A DNA stretch of 52,620 bases, taken from Opitutia bacterium. Lineage in GTDB: Bacteria; Verrucomicrobiota; Verrucomicrobiia; Opitutales; Opitutaceae. Below the pieces are notes generated by a model. It worked only from the letters and a program-made list of their open reading frames with translations, was not told the DNA's origin and made no database searches. The translations under genes and the position numbers were made by a program. Positions 8,482 through 17,538 of the stretch are shown piece by piece (positions within the stretch are counted from its first letter, which is position 1; every line of letters begins with the position of its first letter). The stretch spans positions 1-52,620 of the forward strand of contig CANGHW010000023.1 of assembly GCA_947453695.1 (NCBI GenBank), in the 5' to 3' direction.

Positions 8482-9864
8482 TCACGGCGTGGTGCGAGGT
8501 TTCGGATAAACCGCCGGACTCACATGCCCAGCCGCATCAAACGCTTGGACGCCGAAAACGACATTATCCTTCGACACGCCTTTCACCGTATGGCGCGTTT
8601 CGGTTTTCGGGACATCGATAGCATGCTCCCACTGCGGCGCCGCCGTATCGCGCCAGACGATCCGATACCCCGCGAGATCAGGCTCCGTATTCGCCTCCCA
8701 CCGCAGAACCGTGTCGTTCTCCAGCCGCACTGTCTCCACCTCCACTCCCCGCGGAATCGCCGGCGCCCGGGAAAATTCGGCGAGCGCCGCCGCATTCACC
8801 CGCGCCACGTCCGCCGTGTAGGCGAAGTCCACGAAGTCCGGCAGATCGCCATACTGCACCCCGTTCTCTTCGCGCACATTTTGATGCTGGCGGGCATAGA
8901 GTTCGTAGGTATCGGAAAACCGCACCGCGGCAAACCCCGCGTCGAGAAAGGGCGAGTGGTCGCCGCCGCGCAGGTAGCGATCCCGCCGGTAGTGAATCTT
9001 CACCGGCAATTGCGGCACGTAGCGCGCCGCCGTCGCCTGAATCGCGCGCGCCAGTTGACGCGTCGGAAAATCATTTTCTCCGCCCGTGCGCAGCTGCGCG
9101 AGCACCTCGGCAGGCAGTTCCCGTGCCGGCGCCACGGGCACCGGCACGCCTTCCGCAAACAACCGCACGTGCGATCGATCCCGCGTGCCGTCTTCGCGGA
9201 GCGTGTTGCCGACAATGTCGTTGGTAAACATTGCCGCCACATTCACGCCTTTCTCTTTCGCAGTGACCGCCCAGTGACGTGCGCCCTGCAATCCCTGCTC
9301 CTCGGCGGCCACCGCCATAAACACGATCGTCGCGTCGAACTCATACTTCGCCATCACGCGCGCCAGCTCCATGACCGCCGCCGTGCCCGATGCATCGTCG
9401 TTCGCCCCGGGCGCAAAGGTGTCGGTATCCATGATGCCCAGCGACCGGGAATCGTAATGGCCGCTCACCACGTAGACCCGCTCCTTCGCACCGGTCTGCT
9501 TGCCCGGCAGGGTCGCGACCACATTCACGATCTCTGCCCCTTGCGGCAGACGCGGCGGAGATGGCGGCTGCTGAAACGCATTAAATTCCACGCTGAGCCG
9601 CCCACCCGACTCGCGACTGTAGCGCTCCAACTCGCTCTTGATCCAGTTCCGCGCCGCCCCGATCCCCGTGTCCGGGCTCGTGGTCGTCGAAAGCGTGTGG
9701 CGCGTCTTGAACGTTACCAATTTCCGAATCGTCGCCTCGATCCTCGCCGGAGAAATCTCGGCCACGATCTTCTCAATCTCAGGATCACGCGGCGCGGGAA
9801 CTTGGGCACGGACACCGGCAACAGCGGCCAAACTGACCGCGAAAGCGAAGAGTCGGAAGAGCAT
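8482..9864 (-). CDS. Exported M28-family metallopeptidase with C-terminal fibronectin III-like domain
   Basis: The 460-residue protein has a signal peptide ending near VRAQ (residue 21). Zinc ligands and catalytic residues of M28 di-zinc aminopeptidases are visible: SGHYDS (H136), GANDDASG (D156), AAEEQG (E188/E189), NDIVGN (D216) and GGDHSPF (H303). Residues 375-455 look like a fibronectin type III domain, a common substrate- or surface-binding addition. It should remove N-terminal amino acids from peptides outside the cytoplasm. It lies 60 bases downstream of the caspase-like lipoprotein gene on the same strand, suggesting a two-peptidase unit. Confidence 0.88.
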   Translation of the reverse strand: MLFRLFAFAVSLAAVAGVRAQVPAPRDPEIEKIVAEISPARIEATIRKLVTFKTRHTLSTTTSPDTGIGAARNWIKSELERYSRESGGRLSVEFNAFQQPPSPPRLPQGAEIVNVVATLPGKQTGAKERVYVVSGHYDSRSLGIMDTDTFAPGANDDASGTAAVMELARVMAKYEFDATIVFMAVAAEEQGLQGARHWAVTAKEKGVNVAAMFTNDIVGNTLREDGTRDRSHVRLFAEGVPVPVAPARELPAEVLAQLRTGGENDFPTRQLARAIQATAARYVPQLPVKIHYRRDRYLRGGDHSPFLDAGFAAVRFSDTYELYARQHQNVREENGVQYGDLPDFVDFAYTADVARVNAAALAEFSRAPAIPRGVEVETVRLENDTVLRWEANTEPDLAGYRIVWRDTAAPQWEHAIDVPKTETRHTVKGVSKDNVVFGVQAFDAAGHVSPAVYPKPRTTP

Positions 9865-9924
9865 GGGGCCAAGATGCTGCCCGGCTTTGCCTCCGCGTCA
9901 AACGGCCCCGCGCCGGTTCCCGCT

Positions 9925-11766
9925 TCATCTCCGCACTGATGCCGGCAGCGCTGTATTTTCCAAATCAATCAGCGCGGCCAGCTGGGCGAGAGTAGCGCGG
10001 TTCCGCGTCTCCAGCAGGAAATTCCACGCCGCCAAGACGCGCCGATAAAACAACACCCGCTCGACCGCGACCGGATCGATTTCCGGCTCGCGCTCCATCG
10101 TCGCACCCGCCGCCCGCTCCGCCGCCTGAGCGATTGTGGCCGCCGCCATGCGCACCGGCTCAGCGCCCGACGATTTTGCCCACTCCAAGATTAGCTGCCG
10201 CCGCTCCAACGCCCAGCGCGCCACCGCTTCCGCCTTCTTCTGGTCTTTCACGATCGGGCTGCTCCAGCCTGATTGCCAATACACTTCGTTGAGTAACCCG
10301 TTGCGCCGTCCCTGCGCCGAGAAGAAATCGCGCCCATTGGCCTCGAGCCCCAGCAAGTGCTTCTCAAATTCCACTGCTTCCGCCGGCAATCCCGCCACCC
10401 CACCGGCGTTCACCGCCGCCGCCCACGCCGGGCGCACCGTCTCGCTCCACGCGCGTCGCGTCTGCCCGCCTCCCCGCCGCCGGCCACCGCCGCCCGGCGG
10501 ACGCGGCTCCGGCGCATTGATCACCGCTTCCAGCTCACGCCGCGTGCCGGTAGCCAGCAGCCGTGCCGTCGCGGCATTGTCCGCCGCCAAGACCGCCGCG
10601 AACCGGCGAAATCGCTCAGCCCGCTGTTGCCAGGCCACATCGGCATTGCCCGGCCCCACCACACCATCCACCGCACGATTATAGTGTTCGAGCGCCCTCA
10701 TTTCGGCGGCCGTCACGTCGAGCGTGCGGGACAGTTTCAATTCGATATGAGTCGCCCAGCGCTCAAGCCACTGATCCGAACTACCATACGGTTTGTCGAT
10801 GGTGCGGTCCACCAGCGTGGCCGCCTCATTCGCCGCGGCAAACGATGGGAGCGCGCCACCCTGCCGGACGCCCGAAAGCAAATCCACCCCGAGCAGTGCC
10901 TGCGGGATGAAACGCTCATAACCCGTCCAGCTCTCGGGATCTGGGTCGGCCACACATCCCGCGGCCAGTGACGCTTCATCGGTCGCAGTAAATCCTGCCA
11001 CTCGCGGCAACACCACCGGTCCCAGTCCCACCTCGCGGGGCACGCCAACAAAATGAAAACCGCCGGAATGACATTGCGTCATGCAAAATACCACCCGCCC
11101 TTCGCCAAGGCCCGCCGCCAGAGCCGTCCGCAGGTCGCTCACCGTCAGGACCTCGCGCTCATCCGTCTCCCAGCCGCGCCGACCCCGGCCGCGCTTAAGT
11201 TGCCACAGCGTCACAGCACTCTCCCCATTCTTCCCCGGGGTCAGTTCCCCGTGGTCCCCGACAAATAGGTAGAGCGTTCCGCCACCAGCCACGCGCGGCA
11301 AAATCTCGTCGCGCAACGCCGCGAGGAAGCTCGCCTTCGTCGCCGGCCGGTTACCCGGCAGTGCCCCCGGTAACCAGGTATCGAGCAACCGGTCTCCGTC
11401 TTTCACCTGCCGGTGGACATCCGCCAATATCCCTGGTGCGTCATCGCGATTCCCCACTCCGAAAAACGTCCACACAGCCTCGGCCGGATAGCGCTCGCGA
11501 AAAAACTGCGACATCGCCCGCGCCTGCAAATAGTGGGAATACTCGTTTGAGAGCGGCGTGCCTCCACCGGTGAGAATCACAAACGCGTCGCCCTGCTTAC
11601 CGTCGGCCACCCGTGGCGCCGGGGGCGTTTTACTTCCACTCATCTCGGGGATCGGCGCGGTCGCTTGACACCCCACCATCGCCGCGACGACGAAGGCTAG
11701 CCCCGCAGCCAACGCCACCCGTCCGTCGCGCAACGTCGCAAAAAAATTCCCGCGTAATCGCCCCAT
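9925..11766 (-). CDS. Putative lipoprotein with caspase/legumain-like (clan CD) cysteine peptidase domain
   Basis: The 613-residue protein has an N-terminal helix ending at C33 (AAMVGC), a plausible though imperfect lipobox. Residues 60-300 look like a clan CD cysteine peptidase: a first strand DAFVILTGGG, the strand YLFVGDHGE with the candidate catalytic histidine H172, and VVFCMTQCHSGGF with the candidate nucleophile C232. Then comes FTATDEASLAAG, typical of the substrate-binding part. The C-terminal 300 residues are helical with a Gly/Arg-rich stretch near 424-436 and match nothing I know. Start at 11766 was chosen to place the helix at the N-terminus. The peptidase call rests on motifs and strand order only. 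It precedes the M28 peptidase gene. Confidence 0.65.
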   Translation of the reverse strand: MGRLRGNFFATLRDGRVALAAGLAFVVAAMVGCQATAPIPEMSGSKTPPAPRVADGKQGDAFVILTGGGTPLSNEYSHYLQARAMSQFFRERYPAEAVWTFFGVGNRDDAPGILADVHRQVKDGDRLLDTWLPGALPGNRPATKASFLAALRDEILPRVAGGGTLYLFVGDHGELTPGKNGESAVTLWQLKRGRGRRGWETDEREVLTVSDLRTALAAGLGEGRVVFCMTQCHSGGFHFVGVPREVGLGPVVLPRVAGFTATDEASLAAGCVADPDPESWTGYERFIPQALLGVDLLSGVRQGGALPSFAAANEAATLVDRTIDKPYGSSDQWLERWATHIELKLSRTLDVTAAEMRALEHYNRAVDGVVGPGNADVAWQQRAERFRRFAAVLAADNAATARLLATGTRRELEAVINAPEPRPPGGGGRRRGGGQTRRAWSETVRPAWAAAVNAGGVAGLPAEAVEFEKHLLGLEANGRDFFSAQGRRNGLLNEVYWQSGWSSPIVKDQKKAEAVARWALERRQLILEWAKSSGAEPVRMAAATIAQAAERAAGATMEREPEIDPVAVERVLFYRRVLAAWNFLLETRNRATLAQLAALIDLENTALPASVRR

Positions 11767-11914
11767 TTCGCCACCGTAGCGAAAGAATCGTCTCCGTCGA
11801 CTGGCCAGTTGCCGCCTCTTCCGCCACTTTGAGCTCCTTCTCAACCACCTAAACGCGACCCTTGACACTCCTCCACCCGTCGGGCACCTCTGACCCTCTT
11901 TTTCTCTAAAAGTC

Positions 11915-12052
11915 ATGCAACCTACATTCCGCCCGCACCGCAAGAAGCGCGCCCGCAAGATCGGTTATCGTGCCCGTATGGCCACCAAAGGCGGACGCAA
12001 AGTCATCCGCGCCCGTCGCCTCAAAGGCCGTAAACGCCTCACGGTCGTCTGA
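11915..12052 (+). CDS. rpmH: Ribosomal protein bL34
   Basis: This 45-residue, strongly basic protein matches bL34 along its length ([14 protein letters not shown] at the start, then [14 protein letters not shown] and [11 protein letters not shown]). It is a structural component of the large ribosomal subunit. No clear Shine-Dalgarno sequence precedes the ATG. It heads the classical rpmH-rnpA-yidD-yidC order, and is divergent from the lipoprotein peptidase gene across 148 bases. A TTGACA at 11862-11867 could be its -35 element, but no good -10 element follows. Confidence 0.97.
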   Translation: MQPTFRPHRKKRARKIGYRARMATKGGRKVIRARRLKGRKRLTVV

Positions 12053-12129
12053 GCCGGTCCGGCCTTCGTCCGTAGCCGCAAGTGCGCGCGAGTGGATTCC
12101 ACCCACGCGCCTTGCTCAGCCACGCCCCC

Positions 12130-12519
12130 ATGCGTTTCCGCCCTGAGCAGCATCTAAGCCGCCAGAGCGACATCCGTGCGGTCCGCGAACAAGGACGCCG
12201 AGTCGAGTGTCGTGCCTTCACCTTGTGGTGGAAACGGCGCGACCCGACTACCACCACCGAATCTCCTTCGGCTGCGTCAGCACCAGTCTCCCGCGTCTGC
12301 GTCGTCGCCTCCACCGCCGCCGTGGGGCACGCTGTGTTGCGCAATCGCGCCAAACGCCGCCTGCGCGAAGTCTTTCGTCATCACCAGCAGCTCGTGCCCC
12401 CGGGCCTCGATCTCATGCTGATCGCCCGCGCCGCTGTCGTGCAGTGGCCGCTGCCCGAACTGGAGAAAAAATTCGCCGAGGCCTGCGCGCAGTTCGCGCC
12501 ACGCTCCCCCGCCGTATGA
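12130..12519 (+). CDS. rnpA: Ribonuclease P protein component
   Basis: The 129-residue basic protein has the RnpA signature [15 protein letters not shown] (RNR motif) and the N-terminal region [16 protein letters not shown] that binds pre-tRNA leader. With the RNase P RNA (not in this window) it removes 5' leaders from tRNA precursors. The start at 12130 gives the usual length and N-terminus ([10 protein letters not shown]). Its stop overlaps the yidD start (ATGA at 12516-12519), as in many bacteria. Confidence 0.95.
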   Translation: MRFRPEQHLSRQSDIRAVREQGRRVECRAFTLWWKRRDPTTTTESPSAASAPVSRVCVVASTAAVGHAVLRNRAKRRLREVFRHHQQLVPPGLDLMLIARAAVVQWPLPELEKKFAEACAQFAPRSPAV

Positions 12520-12824
12520 CCGCTCGCCCCGTCATCCTCGCGCGGAGTCTCCTGCGACTGCCCGCCACCGTTCTACTCGCGCTGATCCGCGGTTACCAAG
12601 GCTTCATTTCGCCCGCCTTGCCCGCACTCTTCGGCTCTGCCTACGGCTGCCGTTTCGCGCCCACCTGCTCTCACTACGCGGCCGATGCCGTGCGCGAGCA
12701 CGGCGCCCTGATCGGCTTCGCCCTCTCGGTTGCCCGTCTGCTGAAGTGCCACCCCCTGCACCCAGGTGGCCTCGACCCAGTGCCACCGCGGCGTCGCCCT
12801 CGCTGCACACGCGTCGTCGCCTAA
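12516..12824 (+). CDS. yidD: Membrane protein insertion efficiency factor YidD
   Basis: The 102-residue protein carries the YidD core: [11 protein letters not shown], the paired cysteines in [20 protein letters not shown], and [16 protein letters not shown]. An amphipathic N-terminal helix is expected to lie on the inner membrane face. YidD assists insertion of membrane proteins together with YidC. The start overlaps the rnpA stop by four bases, so it is translationally coupled. A loop of several residues (ALFGSAYG) between the SP motif and the first cysteine is slightly longer than usual. Confidence 0.94.
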   Translation: MTARPVILARSLLRLPATVLLALIRGYQGFISPALPALFGSAYGCRFAPTCSHYAADAVREHGALIGFALSVARLLKCHPLHPGGLDPVPPRRRPRCTRVVA

Positions 12825-12875
12825 GTCGCGCGCTCCTTTTCGCTTCGTTTCGACCACCCACCTCCCCTTTCTGTA

Positions 12876-14678
12876 ATGGACAAAAAGAATACTATCATCG
12901 GCGCGCTGCTCATTGGAGCCGCGATCGCCTACATGTTCTGGCTGCAAAAATCCGCTCCGCCGGCGCCACCCGCTCCTCCCCCCGCTGCTGCTTCCGCATC
13001 CACCGCAGTCGCTCCCGGCGGGAACTCCACGTCCGCCACCTCTCCAACTGCGACGACTGCGACTCCGGTCGCTCCTGCGGCCAATGCCACGTTCGCCGCT
13101 GCCCGCGCCGACTCCGCAACCGCCACCGTCACGACGCTCTCCAATAGCTTCATTGAGGTGCGCTTCACCGATTCCGGCGGCGCCGTCCGGGATGTCGCGT
13201 TAAAGAAATACCCCGCAGAACTCGGCCGCACCGAGCCCTTCGTCTTCAACGCCCTCCACGCCGATCCGATGCTCGCGTTCGTCGACTTCCCTGGCCTCGA
13301 CCGCAATTCCCGCTTCGAACGCGTGTCCGCCTCATCTAGCGAAGTCGTCTACCGCGCCGTCCTCGATGGCCGTCTCGAAGTCATCCGTCGCTACACCCTC
13401 GCCCCTGATAACGGCGACAAGACCGACCCCTATCAGCTCCACCACGAGACGATCCTGCGCAACCTCACCGACAAGACCGCGCCTCCGATGAAGATCGCGC
13501 TCTCCCTCGGCACGGCCGCTCCCACCAACAAAGACGATCCCGGCCTCCAGCTTACCACGGGGATATCTTCCGGTAAGGATCAGACGTTTATCAAGCGCGA
13601 CGATCTCGCCGGCAGCGGTGGCTTCCTCGGCATCGGCGCCCATGACGCCAAACCATTCGTGACCAGCCCTGGTCCGCTCACTTGGGCCTCAGTCAAGAAT
13701 CAGTTTTTCACTAGTATTCTGACCCCTGTCGAACCCGCCGCTGGCCTCGTCACCCGCCGCGTCAAACTCCTGTCCGCCCTGCCGGACGACAACCACGCTG
13801 CCTATGGCGTCACCGCCGCCGCGCAATTCGACGTCAAGGCCCTTGCCCCTAACGCCGAGACCAAGGTCGCCACCGATCTCTATGTCGGTCCCAAGGAATA
13901 CGCCCGCCTGGCTAACGCCACGGTCTTCAAGGTCGACCAGGACAAGGTCATGGAGTTCGGGTTCTTTAAATACTTCAGCCAGATCCTCCTCATTCTGATG
14001 ACGTGGATCCACGGCATCGTCGGTAACTGGGGCTGGGCCATCGTGCTCACCACGCTGACGCTCAAGATCATTTTCGTTCCCTTCACCCTCGCCGCTTCTC
14101 GCTCGGCGAAACGCATGGCCAAGCTCCAACCCGAGCTCCAGGCCCTCCGCGAAAAATACAAGGACAACCCCCGCAAGCAGCAGGAAGCCACGATGGAGTT
14201 GTTCAAGACGAACAAGGTGAACCCCGTCGGCGGCTGTCTCCCGATTCTCATCACGATCCCGTTCTTCATGGGTTTCTTCTCGATGCTGCAGAGCACGGCC
14301 GAGCTCCGTTTCGCACCCTTCCTCTGGGCCTTCGATCTTTCCGCCAGCGACACCGTCGGCCACGTGCTCGGCTTCCCGATCAACATCATGCCCCTCCTCA
14401 TGGGCGCCACGATGGTCTTTCAGATGCGCCTCACCCCCACGCCGTCGGTCGACAACGCCCAAGCCACCATGATGAAGGTGATGCCCTTCATCTTCACCCT
14501 GTTCTGCTACACCTTCTCCTGCGCCCTCTCGCTCTACTCCTTCGTTAACGGCCTATTCACGATCATCCAGCAACTCGTGATCAATAAGATGAAGGACCCC
14601 GAGCCAGCTGCACCCGCCGTCGCGGTAGGACCCGGCGGCAAGGTCGTGAAAAACGTCACGCCACCCAAGAAGAAGTAA
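12876..14678 (+). CDS. yidC: Membrane protein insertase YidC
   Basis: The 600-residue protein has the Gram-negative YidC plan. An N-terminal membrane helix (residues 5-24) is followed by an Ala/Pro/Thr-rich linker, a large periplasmic beta domain (about 85-350), then the five-helix insertase core with NWGWAIVLTTLTLKIIFVPFT, the cytoplasmic hairpin LQPELQALREKYKDNPRKQQEA and NPVGGCLPILITIPFFMGFF. It inserts and folds inner membrane proteins with or without SecYEG. It lies 51 bases after yidD and ends in a lysine-rich tail (PPKKK), as often seen. Confidence 0.96.
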   Translation: MDKKNTIIGALLIGAAIAYMFWLQKSAPPAPPAPPPAAASASTAVAPGGNSTSATSPTATTATPVAPAANATFAAARADSATATVTTLSNSFIEVRFTDSGGAVRDVALKKYPAELGRTEPFVFNALHADPMLAFVDFPGLDRNSRFERVSASSSEVVYRAVLDGRLEVIRRYTLAPDNGDKTDPYQLHHETILRNLTDKTAPPMKIALSLGTAAPTNKDDPGLQLTTGISSGKDQTFIKRDDLAGSGGFLGIGAHDAKPFVTSPGPLTWASVKNQFFTSILTPVEPAAGLVTRRVKLLSALPDDNHAAYGVTAAAQFDVKALAPNAETKVATDLYVGPKEYARLANATVFKVDQDKVMEFGFFKYFSQILLILMTWIHGIVGNWGWAIVLTTLTLKIIFVPFTLAASRSAKRMAKLQPELQALREKYKDNPRKQQEATMELFKTNKVNPVGGCLPILITIPFFMGFFSMLQSTAELRFAPFLWAFDLSASDTVGHVLGFPINIMPLLMGATMVFQMRLTPTPSVDNAQATMMKVMPFIFTLFCYTFSCALSLYSFVNGLFTIIQQLVINKMKDPEPAAPAVAVGPGGKVVKNVTPPKKK

Positions 14679-14768
14679 GCGGTTCTCCGTTCCGCCCCGC
14701 GCTCCGGGCCACGCTCTGGCCCGAGGCCGCCAGCCTCAATCCCAGCCCTCCGCATTCAACTTCGTCAG

Positions 14769-15521
14769 GTGGCCAAGCACAACAAATGGTCGAAGGTGAA
14801 ACGGCTCAAAGCCGTCACCGATTCGCGCCGCGGGAAAGTCTTCTCCCGCCTCTCGCGCGATATCACCCTCGCCGCCAAAGCCGGCGGCGGCGACACCGAC
14901 GGCAACGCCCGCCTCCGCACCCTCGTCCTCAAAGCCCGCGAGGCCAATATGCCGGCCGAAAACGTCGACCGAGCCATCAAGAAAGGCACCGGCGAACTCC
15001 CGGGTGTAGTCTACGAAGAAATCACCTACGAAGGCTACGGCCCCGGCGGTGTCGCGTTTGTCGTGCAGGCCACGACGGACAACAAGACCCGCGCTGCGAA
15101 AGATATTCGCGCCGCCTTCGCCCGCTACGAAGGTAATCTCGCGGCCAACGGCGCTGTCGCCTTTCAGTTTCTCCACGCCGGCCAGTTCCTCATCGCCCGC
15201 GATAAAATTGCCGAAGACGCCCTGATGGAGATCGCCCTCGAGATCGGCGCCGACGATGTGCTCACCAGCGAACACGGCTACGAGATCCGCTGCGGCCTAC
15301 ACCTTTTCGACAAAGTCGCCCATGCCCTCGAACACCGCGGCATCAAGCCCGACAGCGCCGAAATCGCCTACATCCCGACCACCTCCGTCCCGGTGACGGA
15401 TATCGCCGTCGCGAGATCCCTCGCCAAACTCCACGAGGCCCTCGACGAAATTGACGATGTCCAACACCTCTTCTCCAACGAAGAGCTGGACGATTCCGTC
15501 AGCGCCGCCGTCTCCGGTTAG
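14769..15521 (+). CDS. YebC/PmpR-family DNA-binding regulator
   Basis: The 250-residue protein matches the YebC/TACO1 family over its full length. It shows the opening KHNKWSKVKRLKAVTDSRRGKVFSRLSRDI, then REANMPAENVDRAIKKGTGE, YEGYGPGGVAFVVQATTDNKTRAA, and the C-terminal domain with HLFDKVAHALEHRGI. Family members act as transcription regulators or as helpers of translation through proline stretches; which applies here cannot be told. The start codon is GTG at 14769, fixed by homology to the family N-terminus. Opening KHNKW replaces the common GHSKW. Confidence 0.93.
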   Translation: MAKHNKWSKVKRLKAVTDSRRGKVFSRLSRDITLAAKAGGGDTDGNARLRTLVLKAREANMPAENVDRAIKKGTGELPGVVYEEITYEGYGPGGVAFVVQATTDNKTRAAKDIRAAFARYEGNLAANGAVAFQFLHAGQFLIARDKIAEDALMEIALEIGADDVLTSEHGYEIRCGLHLFDKVAHALEHRGIKPDSAEIAYIPTTSVPVTDIAVARSLAKLHEALDEIDDVQHLFSNEELDDSVSAAVSG

Positions 15522-15629
15522 GCCGCGTGCTGCCGCCCTTCGCTGGGCGCATCCCGCCTCCCGCTCCGTTTCGTGCCGCACCACCCGCGCCCCGCGCGTG
15601 GGTCGTCCCGCGCCTGTTCGCCATGCACG

Positions 15630-15670
15630 TAACTATCGATTTACATCTGCAGCCCCGCGTCATAACTATC
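15630..15670 (+). promoter_or_regulatory. AT-rich direct repeat and possible promoter upstream of metX
   Basis: The octamer TAACTATC occurs at 15630-15637 and again at 15663-15670, 33 bases apart (about three helix turns), inside otherwise GC-rich DNA. Between them is TTTACA (15640-15645), and 17 bases later the second octamer would sit at a -10 position (a CATAAC reading with a 15-base spacer is also possible). This could be the metX promoter with a repeated operator half. No SAM riboswitch fold is evident in the 196-base gap. Confidence 0.35.
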
Positions 15671-15717
15671 CCGCTCCCTTGCCTCCTCCGGCGAGCGATG
15701 GTTTGTTACCCCACCCG

Positions 15718-16923
15718 ATGACCAACGACATCGACACCCTGCCCGCCGCGCATATCGCGGATGTCACGCCGCGCCACCTTGCGCCCGGCGAGGTCGGCCT
15801 CGTCGCTCCGCGCGATTTTGTTTACAACAAACCGTTCTCGTTCCGCAGCGGTCAGACCATTCCCGGGTTCACCCTCCGCTACGAAACCTACGGCAACCTC
15901 AACGCTACACGCGACAACGCCATCCTCGTCTGCCACGCCCTCAGCGGCGACCACCACTGCGCTGGCTGGCACTCCGCCACGGATAAGAAACCAGGCTGGT
16001 GGAACAATCTCATCGGACCTGGCAAAGCCGTCGACACTCGACGCTTCTTCGTCGTCTGCGCCAATGTCCTCGGTGGCTGCCAAGGCTCGACCGGCCCCTC
16101 TTCCACCAACCCCGAGACCGGCCGCCCCTATGGCATCCTGTTTCCCTTCGTCACCATCGGCGACATGGTGCGCGCGCAGAAACTCCTGCTCGACCATCTC
16201 GGCATCCTTGAGCTTCACACGGTGATTGGCGGCTCCATGGGTGGTATGCTCGCCCTGCGCTTCGCCACTGATTTTCCGCGCTTCACCCGCAGAGTGCTCG
16301 CCATGGCCACCACCGGACGTGAGAGCGCCCAAGCCATCGCCTTCAACGAGGTTGGGCGTCAGGCCATCATGCAGGACCCCGCCTGGAATCGCGGCGACTA
16401 TGCCAAGGACGCCGGTCCCCGCGTCGGCCTCGCGATCGCACGCATGATGGCCCATATCACCTACGTGTCCGACGCCTCGATGGACCGTAAATTCGGGCGG
16501 CGAAAAAAAGATACCGCGGCCAACGACGCCTACACCTTTGACGTCCAGTTTGAGGTCGAGAGCTACCTCCGCCACCAAGGCCAGAGCTTCATCAACCGGT
16601 TCGACGCCAACTCCTATCTCTACATCACCCGCGCGCTCGACCAGTTCGACCTCGCGCAATCGCACGGCTCTCTCGAGAAAGCGTTCGCTTCCGTCGAGGC
16701 CGATGCCCTTGTAGTCGGCTTTACCAGCGACTGGCTCTTTCCCCCCGAGCAAAACCGCCAGCTCGCGCTTGCCTTACTCCGCGCCGGCAAGCGTGCGAGT
16801 TACGCCGAGCTGTCCACCGATCTCGGTCACGATTCCTTCCTCCTTGAGTCCGAGGAGCTCTACGGGCTCGTGCGGGCCTTCCTCGAGCGCGACCAACCCT
16901 ACGTCTTCGACTACGCGATCTGA
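15718..16923 (+). CDS. metX: Homoserine O-acyltransferase (MetX, likely acetyltransferase)
   Basis: The 401-residue alpha/beta hydrolase transfers an acyl group to homoserine, the first committed step of methionine synthesis. The nucleophile elbow GGSMGG gives S173; D338 (FTSDWLFPP) and H371 (LGHDSFL) complete the triad. Family motifs CHALSGDHHCAGWH, NVLGGCQGSTGPSS and FNEVGRQAI are all present. Acetyl- versus succinyl-CoA use is not readable with certainty; the GGCQGSTGP form is usual in acetyltransferases. The stop is 3 bases before metW, the standard MetX-MetW arrangement in which MetW is needed for full MetX activity in several bacteria. Confidence 0.93.
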   Translation: MTNDIDTLPAAHIADVTPRHLAPGEVGLVAPRDFVYNKPFSFRSGQTIPGFTLRYETYGNLNATRDNAILVCHALSGDHHCAGWHSATDKKPGWWNNLIGPGKAVDTRRFFVVCANVLGGCQGSTGPSSTNPETGRPYGILFPFVTIGDMVRAQKLLLDHLGILELHTVIGGSMGGMLALRFATDFPRFTRRVLAMATTGRESAQAIAFNEVGRQAIMQDPAWNRGDYAKDAGPRVGLAIARMMAHITYVSDASMDRKFGRRKKDTAANDAYTFDVQFEVESYLRHQGQSFINRFDANSYLYITRALDQFDLAQSHGSLEKAFASVEADALVVGFTSDWLFPPEQNRQLALALLRAGKRASYAELSTDLGHDSFLLESEELYGLVRAFLERDQPYVFDYAI

Positions 16924-16926
16924 CCC

Positions 16927-17532
16927 ATGAGCAAGCTCGTCGAAAAACGCACCGTAGACATGCAGATCATCGGAGACTGGGTGGAGCCAAACACCCGGAT
17001 CCTCGATCTCGGCTGCGGCCCGGGCGTCCTGCTCGATTACCTCGTGCAATCGAAGAAAGTCTCCGCCGTCGGAGTAGATCTCGACCTTACCAAGATCACC
17101 GCCTGCGTCCGCCGCGGCCTCGCCGCCTATCAGGGCGACATGACCGCGTTCATGCGCACTTTCCCTGATAAACACTTCGACCGCGTCATCTGCTCGCGCA
17201 CTGTCCACGAGCTCGGCGACCCCACCGGCGTCATTCTCGAAGCTCTTCGCGTCGGCCGCACGCTCACGGTCGGTTTTGTGAACCACGGCTTCTGGAAAAA
17301 CCGCATCGATATGCTCGTCCGAGGCCGAAAGTTGCGGAATCCCGTCTACACCACCGAGTGGTTTGAAAGCCGCCCGGCCAATCCCGTCACCATCGCCGAC
17401 TTCGAACACTTTTGCGCCGCGAAGCAAATTCGCATCGCCCGCCGCGCCCACCTCGCCGGTGACTGGCATTCTCCCTGTAACAGGCTGCCCAATCTCTTCG
17501 CCGGTTACGCCCTTTACGACCTCGCCCGCTAG
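16927..17532 (+). CDS. metW: Methionine biosynthesis protein MetW
   Basis: The 201-residue protein has a class I SAM-methyltransferase-like fold: ILDLGCGPGVLLDYL (motif I), GVDLDLTKI, FDRVICSRTVHEL, and the MetW-specific stretch VGFVNHGFWKNRIDMLVRGR. The tail (CNRLPNLFAGYALYDL) is also typical. MetW binds MetX and activates homoserine acylation; a methyl transfer reaction has not been settled. Three bases separate it from metX, so the two are surely cotranscribed. Confidence 0.93.
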   Translation: MSKLVEKRTVDMQIIGDWVEPNTRILDLGCGPGVLLDYLVQSKKVSAVGVDLDLTKITACVRRGLAAYQGDMTAFMRTFPDKHFDRVICSRTVHELGDPTGVILEALRVGRTLTVGFVNHGFWKNRIDMLVRGRKLRNPVYTTEWFESRPANPVTIADFEHFCAAKQIRIARRAHLAGDWHSPCNRLPNLFAGYALYDLAR

Positions 17533-17538
17533 TTCCCC

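Noticed and set aside
8464..9939. A 491-residue open frame antisense to the M28 peptidase
   Set aside because: His/Arg-rich composition typical of a GC-bias shadow; the opposite strand has all M28 motifs.
11767..11914. Replication origin next to rpmH
   Set aside because: The rpmH-rnpA-yidC region is often near oriC, but no DnaA-box-like TTATNCACA cluster and no dnaA gene are seen here.
14679..14768. Terminator after yidC
   Set aside because: GGGCCA-CGCTC-TGGCCC can pair but has no T tract and only a 6-bp stem.
15522..15717. SAM riboswitch before metX
   Set aside because: No recognisable SAM-I/II/IV-type core or terminator stem; only short repeats are seen.
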